Assembly (NCBI RefSeq): GCF_018492665.1
Contig: NZ_JAFVME010000005.1
Coordinates: forward strand, 186,001-250,000
Origin: Pedobacter sp. B4-66
GTDB taxonomy: Bacteria; Bacteroidota; Bacteroidia; Sphingobacteriales; Sphingobacteriaceae
DNA length: 64,000 bases
Direction of reading: 5' to 3'
In this document: positions 35,901 through 43,604 of the stretch, piece by piece
Numbering within the stretch: position 1 is the stretch's first letter
How the letters are laid out: each line of letters starts with the position of its first letter
Notes under the pieces: model-generated
What the model saw: the letters and a program-made list of their open reading frames with translations, nothing else
What the model was told of the DNA's origin: nothing
Database searches by the model: none
Made by a program: the position numbers and the translations under genes

Positions 35901-36249
35901 CAATGTAGTTTTTAAAGAGGCGATATTTAAGATTGGTTTTCTCCAGGATGCTCCTTAAAACAGCTCCTGCTGTAATATCATTACTGTTTAACGTGATCTT
36001 CTTGCTTTCTTTCTGGAGCATGTCATCAGTATAGGAAATCCTAATGCCGCTTTTTTTCGAAAGTGTAATAAGGCCTTCTTCAACAGAAGCACCATTAAGT
36101 TTAATCCCGATCTTTAACTTATCGAGGTTTTGGCCCCGTACACCACCGGCAAGCAGAACCCCTATGAAGGTGAGCTGGAAGACGGTAATAATCAGGGATA
36201 ATTTCATGATATATAAAATTGTTGGGCGTAGTTTTCCTACATTATGCAT
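32908..36249 (-). CDS. TonB-dependent receptor with STN signalling domain
   Basis: 1113 residues: N-terminal extension and signal anchor (about 15-40), STN domain (about 46-120, ASVEEGLITLSKKSGI, AGAVLRSILEKTNLKYRLF), carboxypeptidase-regulatory-like domain (about 128-205), plug (about 220-330), large barrel, C-terminal aromatic strand (SLSYNF). The STN domain normally contacts the periplasmic part of a FecR protein, and fecR and sigma genes lie directly upstream on the same strand. The start at 36249 keeps the extension typical of such receptors; 36207 (MKLSLI) is an alternative. GC content in its N-terminal half is higher than in nearby genes. Confidence 0.85.
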   Translation of the reverse strand: MHNVGKLRPTILYIMKLSLIITVFQLTFIGVLLAGGVRGQNLDKLKIGIKLNGASVEEGLITLSKKSGIRISYTDDMLQKESKKITLNSNDITAGAVLRSILEKTNLKYRLFKNYIVIDAKPVPQQPGRITGKITDDRGDVMPSTTVKIVETGQTVQTTVDGKYSISLKPGIYSLEVSYISYQKQRITDVEVKAGENTALDISMKPDSKGLSEVTITSTYKKASVAGLYAQQKNLSNLSDGISAEQIGATPDKHVGETLKRITGVSTNENKKVVIRGIAERYNVSLLNGSTLPSTDVQERDFEFNLIPTNLVENIVVAKSITADMPYGFAGGLVQITTKSVPESNFLSISAGTSFNSRTTGKDFLGYGRGKYDYLGFDDGNRNHFPSGLLNLVGKFDPTKDESQNEIKAPQVGEQNKLIGGTGRLGTRSFQAMPSQNYQLSLGRAYSLSEAKVRKLGFVGSVSYRNTQSNDYVSTMRRGDWAHEPARADDPTDVNTGNIYGFNTTLGLLLNGGFKTENHQINTYNLYTRIFDNRFSRYTGWSFETPKNDMDMKYGGILEDDRPKFTDLLQNKASGTHRFKSLTIEWGLARTSLKSLEQDAISASQNAKEIGNRVLYIYQPGTVSDPGSGPLHRDEYVYKENNFDGVISAAYDFKLGKTRHVFKTGVNYLKKHAFYDWEVLPIVKGANSIVPIELIPIQDWGNYMSMENTENSLFYFKQDYTSNKFEAKSINKGGFVMLDHKLLPGLRVVWGTRAEYFKLDTITNSASLLRDKNSKIFFEEKKDWYFLPSANITYSPLKDLNLRASYAKSAVRPGLMENSRFSRYNPNYGSVVRSNGVSSTLIDNYDAKIELFPGVGELLSVAYFYKYFDKPAEYYRIDNENNGRGYITISNSDWAKVRGWEFELRKSLGFVYDGLPFLKDVYVSGNLTLQKSEVRAREVQYEKTAAGIDTMYYKYMKYPRALYGQVPILYNAGIQYAGKKLGLNVSLNHSGYKTFITGIEPSYVEYERPRTQMDAQISYRFLKGKLETKLNMSNLLDAPLRYFINDPTTYELKPGNEGKVNLEWNDKYKYKFGFSEKFEEGYMDPVTNRMVGDRQTSTRYTGRTFSLSLSYNF

Positions 36250-36440
36250 ATTTTTGAATGTTAATGTTGTTTGATAAAAGCACTTTAATTGTATCCGGGC
36301 CTGGCCCGGTGCATTTCACCTGCAGTACAGCGTCTTGGTAAACATGTTACTGCATGTGATCACATTTCCGTTTCCGGTTTACCGGGGACGGATTTTTTTG
36401 TAAAAACTAACCGTTCATTTTTCTCCTTTCCATTTTTATC
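36250..36440. other. Gap between fecR and receptor gene with GC-rich palindrome
   Basis: Contains the 15-bp palindrome-like CCGGGCCTGGCCCGG at 36295-36309, 46-60 bp before the receptor start, without a following T-run. It could be an operator or a hairpin. No TAnnTTTG was found. Confidence 0.35.
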
Positions 36441-37454
36441 CTATTTGCTACCAGATATAATTATTTCCTGTCTTTCATTAAAATGGTATTTCAGATGAGC
36501 TGTATTACAGATAATATCCAGCGCATCCGATATCGACCCAGTACCATCTACGCTCAAAGACAATCGCTTACCAACTGATACTGACTTAGCGAAACTGATC
36601 TCTACATTATACCAGTTTTCCAGTTCAGTGGCAATTTGCGCTAGTGAGCGGTTTTTGAAAGATATTTCACCTGCAGCCCAGCCCTTAACCGCGGAGATAT
36701 CAGTATGAATTGCTGTCGTTTTTCCGCTTCCTCCATCCCACATTACCCCTTCTCCTGGAATCAGTATTGCAAGTTCAGCACCCCCTTTTTTGCTTTTCTT
36801 TTTAGATACTCTCACCTTACCGGTAGCTACTTCGACAGACAGCGGTGCCCCTTTGAATGCAGTTATTTTGAACGAAGTTCCCAATACTGTGGTCTGGATT
36901 TCTCCCGTATGGATAACAAAAGGCCGCTCAGGATTTTTTGTTATTTCAAAAAAAGCTTCCCCGGTAAGCATCAATGTTCGTTCTTTCCCGACAAATCTCT
37001 TAGGGAACCTGATGCTACTCCCTGCACCAAGATAAACCACAGAGCCATCCTCCAGTATTATCTTAGAACGGATACCTCTTTGATTAGTCTTTTCTACCAT
37101 TGTAATGGACGCGGCAACAAAATGGTTAGATTCTAGTCTCTGCTTGTTTAAAAAATATCCGCCAATACCTAACATCACGAGGCAAGCTGCGGCATAGCCT
37201 ATCCACTGTTTATTCCAGAATTTAACATGTGGCTTCTTAAAATATTTATCCCGAAACTCCTGGGTCCATTCTTCCAAAACTTTTTCATTGGGCGGTTCAT
37301 TCTGCATTGCAGAAAATTCAGTGTCCAGCATGTTTTCCAATGCCTGCTTCCAATGTGGATCTTGAAGAAACTGCTGCACTTGGAGCAGATCTTCTGCAGT
37401 GCATCTGTCATTGATATAGCGAATTAAAAGTTCCTTGTCGATTTCTTTCTTCAT
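36441..37454 (-). CDS. FecR family anti-sigma factor
   Basis: 337 residues from the ATG at 37454 (MKKEIDKELL); an upstream ATG at 37472 would add six residues. Domains: N-terminal sigma-binding helices (about 1-75), transmembrane helix (about 85-104, WIGYAAACLVMLGIGGYFL), FecR domain (about 120-215, with SIRFPKRF and LTGEAFFEITKNP), and DUF4974 (about 265-335, SLAQIATELENWYNVEISF). It transmits the occupied state of the STN receptor to the sigma factor encoded upstream. Complete and canonical, unlike the short one at 352-993. Confidence 0.9.
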   Translation of the reverse strand: MKKEIDKELLIRYINDRCTAEDLLQVQQFLQDPHWKQALENMLDTEFSAMQNEPPNEKVLEEWTQEFRDKYFKKPHVKFWNKQWIGYAAACLVMLGIGGYFLNKQRLESNHFVAASITMVEKTNQRGIRSKIILEDGSVVYLGAGSSIRFPKRFVGKERTLMLTGEAFFEITKNPERPFVIHTGEIQTTVLGTSFKITAFKGAPLSVEVATGKVRVSKKKSKKGGAELAILIPGEGVMWDGGSGKTTAIHTDISAVKGWAAGEISFKNRSLAQIATELENWYNVEISFAKSVSVGKRLSLSVDGTGSISDALDIICNTAHLKYHFNERQEIIISGSK

Positions 37455-37576
37455 TCTTATAGTACAGGGCAAAGTCCCCTATCTATACATACCGTAAGAA
37501 ACGGGATTTATACCCAATAGGAATTGGCATTATTTTTCAATAAACCCATAAAACACTGATAATGAGATAAAAAAAC

Positions 37577-38176
37577 TTAACGAAAAATTGAGATCCCAAT
37601 GGATGCTAGAAAAAGAAGGACTATCTCACCATTTTTTCTCATGAAGTTTCTAACCGTATGAAAAGAATCCGTAAGATGACGGTTTACAGTTTTTGATGAA
37701 ATATCAAGTTCATCTGCTATTTCCTGATAACTCATTCCCTGCTGCTGACGCATTTCAAATACCAGCCTTCTTTGGGGGCTGAGGCAGTTCAAGCCTTCCT
37801 GATATATTGTTGTAAGTTCACGGTAATTGATCCGGTCATCTGCCTGTTCAATCGACATAGGTTCTGTAAGCATCTCCTCTATGGTTAAAAGAGGGAGGCT
37901 TTTCTTTCGGAACTGATCCACAATCACTGCTTTCAGCAAATGAAAGAGGAAAGGCTCCAGGCTTTGGCAATCATTGTCTAGCTTATCTTTTTTCTGCCAG
38001 GCCTTAAACATGACATCCATCGCCATTTCCTTTGCCAGTTCCGAATCAGGAATGTAACGAGAAGCAAAGCTGAGCAGTTTATGGAAATGAAGTTTAAATA
38101 GTCGGTTGAATGCGCTTTCATCTCCGTTTTTCCAAAGGCTAATCAATTCACGTTCGTGTTTTGGGTTTGGGGACAT
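37577..38176 (-). CDS. ECF sigma factor (FecI-like)
   Basis: 199 residues from the ATG at 38176 (MSPNPKHERE), preferred over an upstream ATG at 38227. Region 2 (about 25-95, FNRLFKLHFHKLLSFASRYI) and region 4 (about 130-185, LSPQRRLVFEMRQQQGMSYQEIADELDISSKTVNRHLT) are complete. A hydrophobic tail (IVLLFLASIGISIF) ends the protein, as in many Bacteroidota ECF sigmas. It controls the FecR/receptor locus, by analogy with FecIR. Confidence 0.92.
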   Translation of the reverse strand: MSPNPKHERELISLWKNGDESAFNRLFKLHFHKLLSFASRYIPDSELAKEMAMDVMFKAWQKKDKLDNDCQSLEPFLFHLLKAVIVDQFRKKSLPLLTIEEMLTEPMSIEQADDRINYRELTTIYQEGLNCLSPQRRLVFEMRQQQGMSYQEIADELDISSKTVNRHLTDSFHTVRNFMRKNGEIVLLFLASIGISIFR

Positions 38177-38197
38177 TTCAACCAATTTTATTTCCAC

Positions 38198-38205
38198 CAA
38201 AAGTA
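38198..38205 (-). promoter_or_regulatory. Putative -7 promoter element for the sigma gene
   Basis: TACTTTTG on the minus strand, 21 bp before the ATG at 38176, which supports that start. Confidence 0.4.
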
Positions 38206-38354
38206 CGGCACGTGTAGATAACGGCACATTAAATGTATGTTAACTGTTTGTTAGCTCTTATCTAAGTCGGATCAATGTTAATGAGGTGGAAGGATTTACA
38301 AACAGCATGTGCAACTCTCTCGAACGTGGTTCGCGGATTTCTTGCCTCGCGGCA

Positions 38355-38387
38355 TAAAAAAAGCCTTCAGAATTCATCTAAAGGCTT
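38355..38387 (-). terminator. tRNA-Arg terminator
   Basis: On the minus strand a 10-bp stem with one G-U (38378-38387 with 38361-38370) is followed by a T-tract, read as A residues at 38355-38362 on the plus strand. Confidence 0.75.
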
Positions 38388-38399
38388 CGACTTATTTTG

Positions 38400-38471
38400 T
38401 GGTCCCGACGAGAATCGAACTCATATCTAAAGTTTAGGAAACTTCTATTCTATCCGTTGAACTACGGGACC
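38400..38471 (-). tRNA. tRNA-Arg (anticodon CCU)
   Basis: 72 nt before CCA addition. The acceptor stem GGTCCCG/CGGGACC pairs fully. A D arm, an anticodon stem GAAGT/ACTTT around loop TTCCTAA (anticodon CCT), a 4-nt variable loop and a T arm ATGAG/CTCGT around TTCGATT are all present. The discriminator is A and CCA is not encoded. A terminator follows. Confidence 0.93.
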
Positions 38472-38590
38472 AATAATATGGGTTTTAATTCGGGCAAATA
38501 TAGGAATAAAATAATTGCGCTATAATGCTTTTTAAAACAAATTTGACACATTTATTAGCCAATCTTATAACCCCTACGCAATAAAAAGAT

Positions 38591-39589
38591 TTACTTAAAA
38601 ATATACCAATCTGCCCATTTCTTTATCCAGCTTACCCGCTCTTTAATAAAACGTGGGTGATAAAAGAAGTTAGACCAATCTTCAAAGTTATCATGATGAA
38701 AACCAAAATAGAAGATCCACCATGCGAAACCAAAATAAGGTATAGCACTTAGCTCCTCGTCAGAAAGAGGCCTAACACTCCTATATGCTGCAATGAAAAC
38801 ACCAAAATCCTTATCTGCCTCCTCCTGAGTTATTTTATTAGATAGAACCTGTAAAAAGAAATGCGCATAAAATGATGCCAGATCATTAACTAAATGTCCT
38901 TTTCCAGCAAAGTCAAAATCAAAGAAAGTTATCGAACCATCATCTTTGAAATGAAAGTTTTTAGGTAAAAAATCATAATGACAATACCCGTAATTAAATT
39001 TACTCAGGTCGAAAGATCTAATTTTCTCCATAACCTGAGCAGAGATCTGTACCAAATAATGGTACTCCCTTTCCATATTTTTAAAATCAGGTTTAATGCG
39101 CTCTAATGGATGGACGATCATCGTGTCTATGCTGTACGCTTTTCTCGGCCAGGAAAGTTCCACAGAAGAGCTGATATTATGAATCAGCGCCATTTCCCTA
39201 CCAACAGCTTCAAGATCTTGAATGCTCAAGTCCTGGTGTACACTTCCATGAGCATAGGCAAATAAAACACCATACCTTATCCCCTCAGCAGCGTTAAACG
39301 ATTGTATAAACGCTCCAGATAAATCTACAAGTGGTCGTGCCACCTTAGCCCCTCCCTCGTATAAAACATTTAGCAATTCTATTTCAGCGTTAATTTCATC
39401 TCGGCTACGATGGGCATCGCGATAAATCTTAAAAACATACCTATCAATTTTATTGCTAAGAATATAGGTGTCGCCAACATTATGTATCAGAAGACGGCAA
39501 TCTGTTTTAGCAAATCCATATTGTTGCTCAATAAAATCTCCAATTGCCGAAGCAAGGAGTACAGAGTATTGCGTTGGGAAGATTTGCAT
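38591..39589 (-). CDS. Aminoglycoside-phosphotransferase-like (APH family) kinase
   Basis: 332 residues. The kinase-like fold shows K54 in VFKIYR, the catalytic loop HYDFLPKNFHF (H204, D206, N211), and metal-binding FFDFDFAG (D224 or D226). It resembles homoserine kinase/choline kinase-like APH proteins that phosphorylate small metabolites. The substrate is unknown, and a resistance role is not implied. Probably cytoplasmic. Confidence 0.85.
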   Translation of the reverse strand: MQIFPTQYSVLLASAIGDFIEQQYGFAKTDCRLLIHNVGDTYILSNKIDRYVFKIYRDAHRSRDEINAEIELLNVLYEGGAKVARPLVDLSGAFIQSFNAAEGIRYGVLFAYAHGSVHQDLSIQDLEAVGREMALIHNISSSVELSWPRKAYSIDTMIVHPLERIKPDFKNMEREYHYLVQISAQVMEKIRSFDLSKFNYGYCHYDFLPKNFHFKDDGSITFFDFDFAGKGHLVNDLASFYAHFFLQVLSNKITQEEADKDFGVFIAAYRSVRPLSDEELSAIPYFGFAWWIFYFGFHHDNFEDWSNFFYHPRFIKERVSWIKKWADWYIFK

Positions 39590-39593
39590 GCAT

Positions 39594-39601
39594 CAAATTT
39601 A
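39594..39601 (-). promoter_or_regulatory. Putative -7 promoter element directly before a start codon
   Basis: TAAATTTG on the minus strand ends 4 bp before the kinase ATG. Confidence 0.4.
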
Positions 39602-39647
39602 ATATTCTTAAGCACATTACGATCATCTTATCAACCTGACAAATGAA

Positions 39648-40889
39648 CTATTCCTCTTCAGGCCTCTGCCAAAAATACGCGGGGTTACTAATTCCAGTAC
39701 TTCTACGTTCAACGCTACTCTTTTTCCAGGCTTGTATGGTATCGAACTTACCCGGAAATAAATTTACGTATTCCACAGGAGGAGCATTTTCCCTATAAGT
39801 CTCCACACCCCAGGTGCTGTTTACAGCACACTGAATCCAATATAGATTCTTAGACATATAATACCCAAGATAATATTCTTTGGTCTGTTTATTTTGGTTG
39901 TTCCAATTTGCATCCTCGTTCAAAACCAAATCCGAATCGTTTATCAATCTTTCTCTAACCTCTTCAATGCTTAGCAGATTTCCCTTTTTGTCACTCACAT
40001 ACGCATTAAAAGTAGGATCCATCCACAACCATTTATCAAAAGTATTCGACCAAACCACTGTAATTGCATGGCTGTCATTATCCGTTGTATCCTTTGGATT
40101 ACAGGAAACTACTCTTGACTTAAAACCTTCTGCCTGATAAGCATCCCGTAAAATCGTCGCCATCATTCGGCAGTTTATACCTCTGTTCTCCTTTCGACAT
40201 ACAGCAATCAAATCACTAGCATTTCTTGAAGGTGGATTAGAAGCTCCGCCATCATGACGAACTGAATTATGCGCCCATAACAAAAGGTTCTTTATTCTAG
40301 TGATCTCATCACCCTTACCTGCCACAGAATCCAGATTAAATTCCTTCCTTAACTTAACTAGTTCTGGCGCATCAGGCGACTGATAAGTAAATACCGGAAT
40401 CCCAACCACCTTTTCATTGCGATATGGATCCGATTTTTTCAGTATATAGTTCATGTCCCATTTTTCTCTCATCAGCTGTAACGCGGCTTTGAAACGCTTG
40501 TTCTCATGTAAATTCGCAAAATCAGCATCCTTTAACGTACCAGAATAATTAGAGTATCCTAATTCTATCGATTTTTCAAGAGTGCTCAATGCAACCTCCT
40601 TTTTGCCAACCAGATTCTGATAACAGGCCAGATTGTAATACATACCCGAATGGTAGCCTTTACCAGAAGTCTTGATATCAGACGATCCGTGCTCGTATTT
40701 ATTTAACCATTCCGTAACTAGCCTGATCGCCTCAGGGTAATCCTTTTTGTCGGTAGCCGCGCCCCGTTGATTCTCTAAAACTTTAGTGTAGGACTTAAAA
40801 TCCTCGGCCTCTTTAGAAAGTTTTTGCTGAGCAACCGAACAAATCACAAGGATAAAACAACTAAGAGTTGTCAATATAATTTTCTTCAT
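39648..40889 (-). CDS. Secreted transglutaminase-like protein with N-terminal helical repeats
   Basis: 413 residues with signal peptide (about 1-20). A TPR-like helical part covers about 30-145, then a transglutaminase-core domain with the triad C240 (GINCRMMA), H274 (DSHAITVVW) and D291 (WMDPTF). The family may crosslink, cleave or modify peptides. The intact triad suggests an active enzyme in the periplasm. Confidence 0.8.
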   Translation of the reverse strand: MKKIILTTLSCFILVICSVAQQKLSKEAEDFKSYTKVLENQRGAATDKKDYPEAIRLVTEWLNKYEHGSSDIKTSGKGYHSGMYYNLACYQNLVGKKEVALSTLEKSIELGYSNYSGTLKDADFANLHENKRFKAALQLMREKWDMNYILKKSDPYRNEKVVGIPVFTYQSPDAPELVKLRKEFNLDSVAGKGDEITRIKNLLLWAHNSVRHDGGASNPPSRNASDLIAVCRKENRGINCRMMATILRDAYQAEGFKSRVVSCNPKDTTDNDSHAITVVWSNTFDKWLWMDPTFNAYVSDKKGNLLSIEEVRERLINDSDLVLNEDANWNNQNKQTKEYYLGYYMSKNLYWIQCAVNSTWGVETYRENAPPVEYVNLFPGKFDTIQAWKKSSVERRSTGISNPAYFWQRPEEE

Positions 40890-40995
40890 CCCATTTGGCT
40901 TTTACAATTAGACGCGCTATGAATTAATATGTTGCACTTGTACTTTAAAATTATTTAATAACACTGTAAGTTACAAAGAAGGGCTATAATCACTC

Positions 40996-43347
40996 TTATA
41001 ATTCCCAGCTTGTATATTTTTTCACCACTGTTTTATAATCATCACTAAAAGGAATGAGCAGATACACATCATTTGGCAGCAAGAGCAATTTGGTGGGATA
41101 AGATTGCACCTTAAAGTCTTTCTCTACCTTATCATCCGACATCAGCACCTGATAAGAGAATTTCTTTTTCTCCATGAACTCATCAACCAGGTTCTTTTTA
41201 TCATAGCAGGCGATAGTGGTAACGTTGAGTTTATCAGGCACAGGATTGTTTACATGCAGGTCTTCAATCTTGTCAATCTCGGCTACACAGGCTCCGCACC
41301 ATGTGCCCCAAAAATCAATAAACAGGAATTTCCCTTTATTACTGGCGCTACTAATCTCAGTTCCGCTACGTTCTTTCAGATTAAACTTAGGCGATGCCGG
41401 AAGTTTTTCTTTCAGTGCTTGCCTAAAGAAACTTTTAAAATCACCATTCGGGTAAGCTTTAAGATATTTCTCCTTAAGAATGGAATATCTATCAGGCTCC
41501 ACAATAACCATATCAACATATTTCTTGAGCATTTCCTCAGCCGAGATACCCGTTGCACCAGCCGTGCTAAGGTACATCTCAGTGTAGTTCCTTTCCGGCA
41601 AGTAAGGGTATTCATGACTAATAATATATTTGTCCTCGATCTGTTCTTCTTGCGTTGGCAGATAATCACTGGCGAGCTGCAAATATTTTACACTGTTTTT
41701 AGGCTCCAGTATGCTTTTTCTGTAATACGCATCAGCAAGTTGCTTGCGCAAAACAAGTCTTTGAGGGGCAACATGAAACCGATGGAAGAACTGATCCTGC
41801 GGATCTCCTTCAAATGGTTTGCTGAACTCTGCTATATCATTTCTGAACATCTCTATGCTATAGTCCAGGTATGCAATTCGTATGGAATCGGGTACTTTTA
41901 AGCTTGTCATGCGGTCGTAAATCAGTAGGCGATACCTGCCATAATTATCAAATACGCCCTTAAAACGATCATTAGCCAGACCCTCAATTTCTTTAGGTGT
42001 GCTGGCCAGGGTAGCAGCAATATATGGCTCAATGCCATCAAAAAGTGAAGAAAGCTTAGGTAAGTTCAGCTTTTGAACAGCCCTAACCATTTCTTGAATC
42101 TTAATTAAATCAGCTCTGCTAGTATTGGTATTATATACCTCTTTACAGATATCAAAATGAATCAGATCGGCCACATGAGCTGTATTTGAAGGATAGTTTC
42201 CATCACGTGAAAACTTCGTGAACATAACTTTGAGGGCGTTTGCAAATCCCGCTGTATTGCGATTCTGATATTCTATTTTTGCTTTAGCCGCCACCGCAGG
42301 ATCATTACGGAGGTATTCCACTGGAATCTTTTCAATGAGTTTCATTTTGCCCTCGTAATCAAACCAAGAAAGAAGTTCAGCCGCGGCAGCATTAAATTCG
42401 TAGTCATCAGGTTTGGCCAACTTGGACAAAGAATCCAATTTTTGCCTCGCAATATCATCGATACCAATTTTACCTTTACTTTCTCGATACCACGTACTCA
42501 GGTCTTCCACTGCTCTGGTTGCTTTTTTAACTGGAGTGTTATAGTTCTTCAAATCGGTTTGACGCGAAAACTCTTCAAACAAGTCGATGGGGGCTTTCAA
42601 ACCTGCAATATTTGATGATTTTACAGCAAACCACCAGGAAACCTGATCTTCGTGCCTGGAAGCTTTGCCAGGAATACTACCCTTCGCCAGGGAGTCAACA
42701 TAAGCCAGTTTGGTTACCCCTGAATCTTCATCAACTAGAACCTCCTTCTTTACAGTAATGGAGTCGTCAGTTTTTCCAGCCTCAAAACTGCGGAAAGTAG
42801 TGTCGGATTTAGCAGGACTGTTGCGGTGAAAAGCTAGATGAACCTGTCTAATAAAAACTGCCGGCTGGGTTGAGTACTTAATAAAGTCTGCATTTGGAGA
42901 GCTATAGATGTCTTGCGGAATTTTCTCGATTGTAACCTGACGCGTCATCCTGGCAGAAATACTATCCAATCCATTTAAATTGATCACCTTACCCATCGAA
43001 TCCATACTAAAGGTAATAGGTGATTTGATAAGGATCGAATCTATCATACTACTAATATCTTTATCATCGGAAGCAGACCGTCCATAAGAATCGCGAATCC
43101 TACCATTGTGCGAGCTATAATTGATACGGCGTATAAGCTGCATTTTCATATTATAGACGTTGTTTTTAACGTTGATTACATCAAACTTGTATTCAGAAAA
43201 GTTAAGGGTTTTATATTGTGTTGAATGGACAGAGCTACTTAAATCAAGATATTCATAGGTAAATTTTTGACCTTTTCTGAGCTTCAGTTTCTGGCTATAA
43301 GAAAGGTTTACACTTAGAAGAACTAGGCAAAGTAATAGATATTTCAT
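40996..43347 (-). CDS. TlpA-like thioredoxin with long N-terminal region (paralogue)
   Basis: 783 residues. Signal peptide (about 1-18, NLSYSQ), beta-rich N-terminal region (about 20-260), helical middle (about 280-620), and a C-terminal thioredoxin (about 645-783) with WCGAC near 682 in FWGTWCGACVAEID and cis-Pro loop QSYPTKLLL. Same plan as 29601-31901 but diverged; the active-site dipeptide is GA instead of GP, which would alter redox potential. Exported redox protein; partner unknown. Confidence 0.75.
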   Translation of the reverse strand: MKYLLLCLVLLSVNLSYSQKLKLRKGQKFTYEYLDLSSSVHSTQYKTLNFSEYKFDVINVKNNVYNMKMQLIRRINYSSHNGRIRDSYGRSASDDKDISSMIDSILIKSPITFSMDSMGKVINLNGLDSISARMTRQVTIEKIPQDIYSSPNADFIKYSTQPAVFIRQVHLAFHRNSPAKSDTTFRSFEAGKTDDSITVKKEVLVDEDSGVTKLAYVDSLAKGSIPGKASRHEDQVSWWFAVKSSNIAGLKAPIDLFEEFSRQTDLKNYNTPVKKATRAVEDLSTWYRESKGKIGIDDIARQKLDSLSKLAKPDDYEFNAAAAELLSWFDYEGKMKLIEKIPVEYLRNDPAVAAKAKIEYQNRNTAGFANALKVMFTKFSRDGNYPSNTAHVADLIHFDICKEVYNTNTSRADLIKIQEMVRAVQKLNLPKLSSLFDGIEPYIAATLASTPKEIEGLANDRFKGVFDNYGRYRLLIYDRMTSLKVPDSIRIAYLDYSIEMFRNDIAEFSKPFEGDPQDQFFHRFHVAPQRLVLRKQLADAYYRKSILEPKNSVKYLQLASDYLPTQEEQIEDKYIISHEYPYLPERNYTEMYLSTAGATGISAEEMLKKYVDMVIVEPDRYSILKEKYLKAYPNGDFKSFFRQALKEKLPASPKFNLKERSGTEISSASNKGKFLFIDFWGTWCGACVAEIDKIEDLHVNNPVPDKLNVTTIACYDKKNLVDEFMEKKKFSYQVLMSDDKVEKDFKVQSYPTKLLLLPNDVYLLIPFSDDYKTVVKKYTSWEL

Positions 43348-43532
43348 GAGCGTTAATTTTGTTTAGATAAAGACCGATTCTTGAAGATAAAGAAAAAAGA
43401 GGTGTGGTCTGCTAAACAAAAAATGATTTAACTTTCTTTAACACAGCCACATCACTCTATTCTATAATTTGGCTAGAGTCTCAGTACAAACCGCCTAACC
43501 TCTTCACTATTTTAAAGACTTTTATAACGGAA
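43348..43532. other. Intergenic region with no recognised element
   Basis: Upstream region of the TlpA-like gene. No convincing promoter element was seen. Confidence 0.4.
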
Positions 43533-43569
43533 GAAGCCCATTTCCTATTTGCGACAGGAAATGGGCTTC
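43533..43569 (-). terminator. Terminator hairpin downstream of metG
   Basis: A perfect 14-bp stem (43533-43546 with 43556-43569) with a 9-base loop, 36 bp past the metG stop. Little T-tract. Confidence 0.6.
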
Positions 43570-43604
43570 AATAATATTTAAAACGCACCAGCAGTGCAAT
43601 CAGC

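Noticed and set aside
38228..38471. Integration site of a mobile island at tRNA-Arg
   Set aside because: No repeat of the tRNA 3' end, integrase or mobility gene was seen, and the tRNA terminator is intact. Only the GC shift remains, kept as a low-score finding.
38591..39589. Antibiotic-resistance aminoglycoside kinase
   Set aside because: Only the general APH fold motifs are visible; the wider family includes many metabolite kinases, so resistance cannot be claimed.
41104..41901. 265-codon plus-strand ORF
   Set aside because: Entirely antisense to the TlpA-like gene; composition is Phe/Ile/Arg-rich shadow sequence with no domain.
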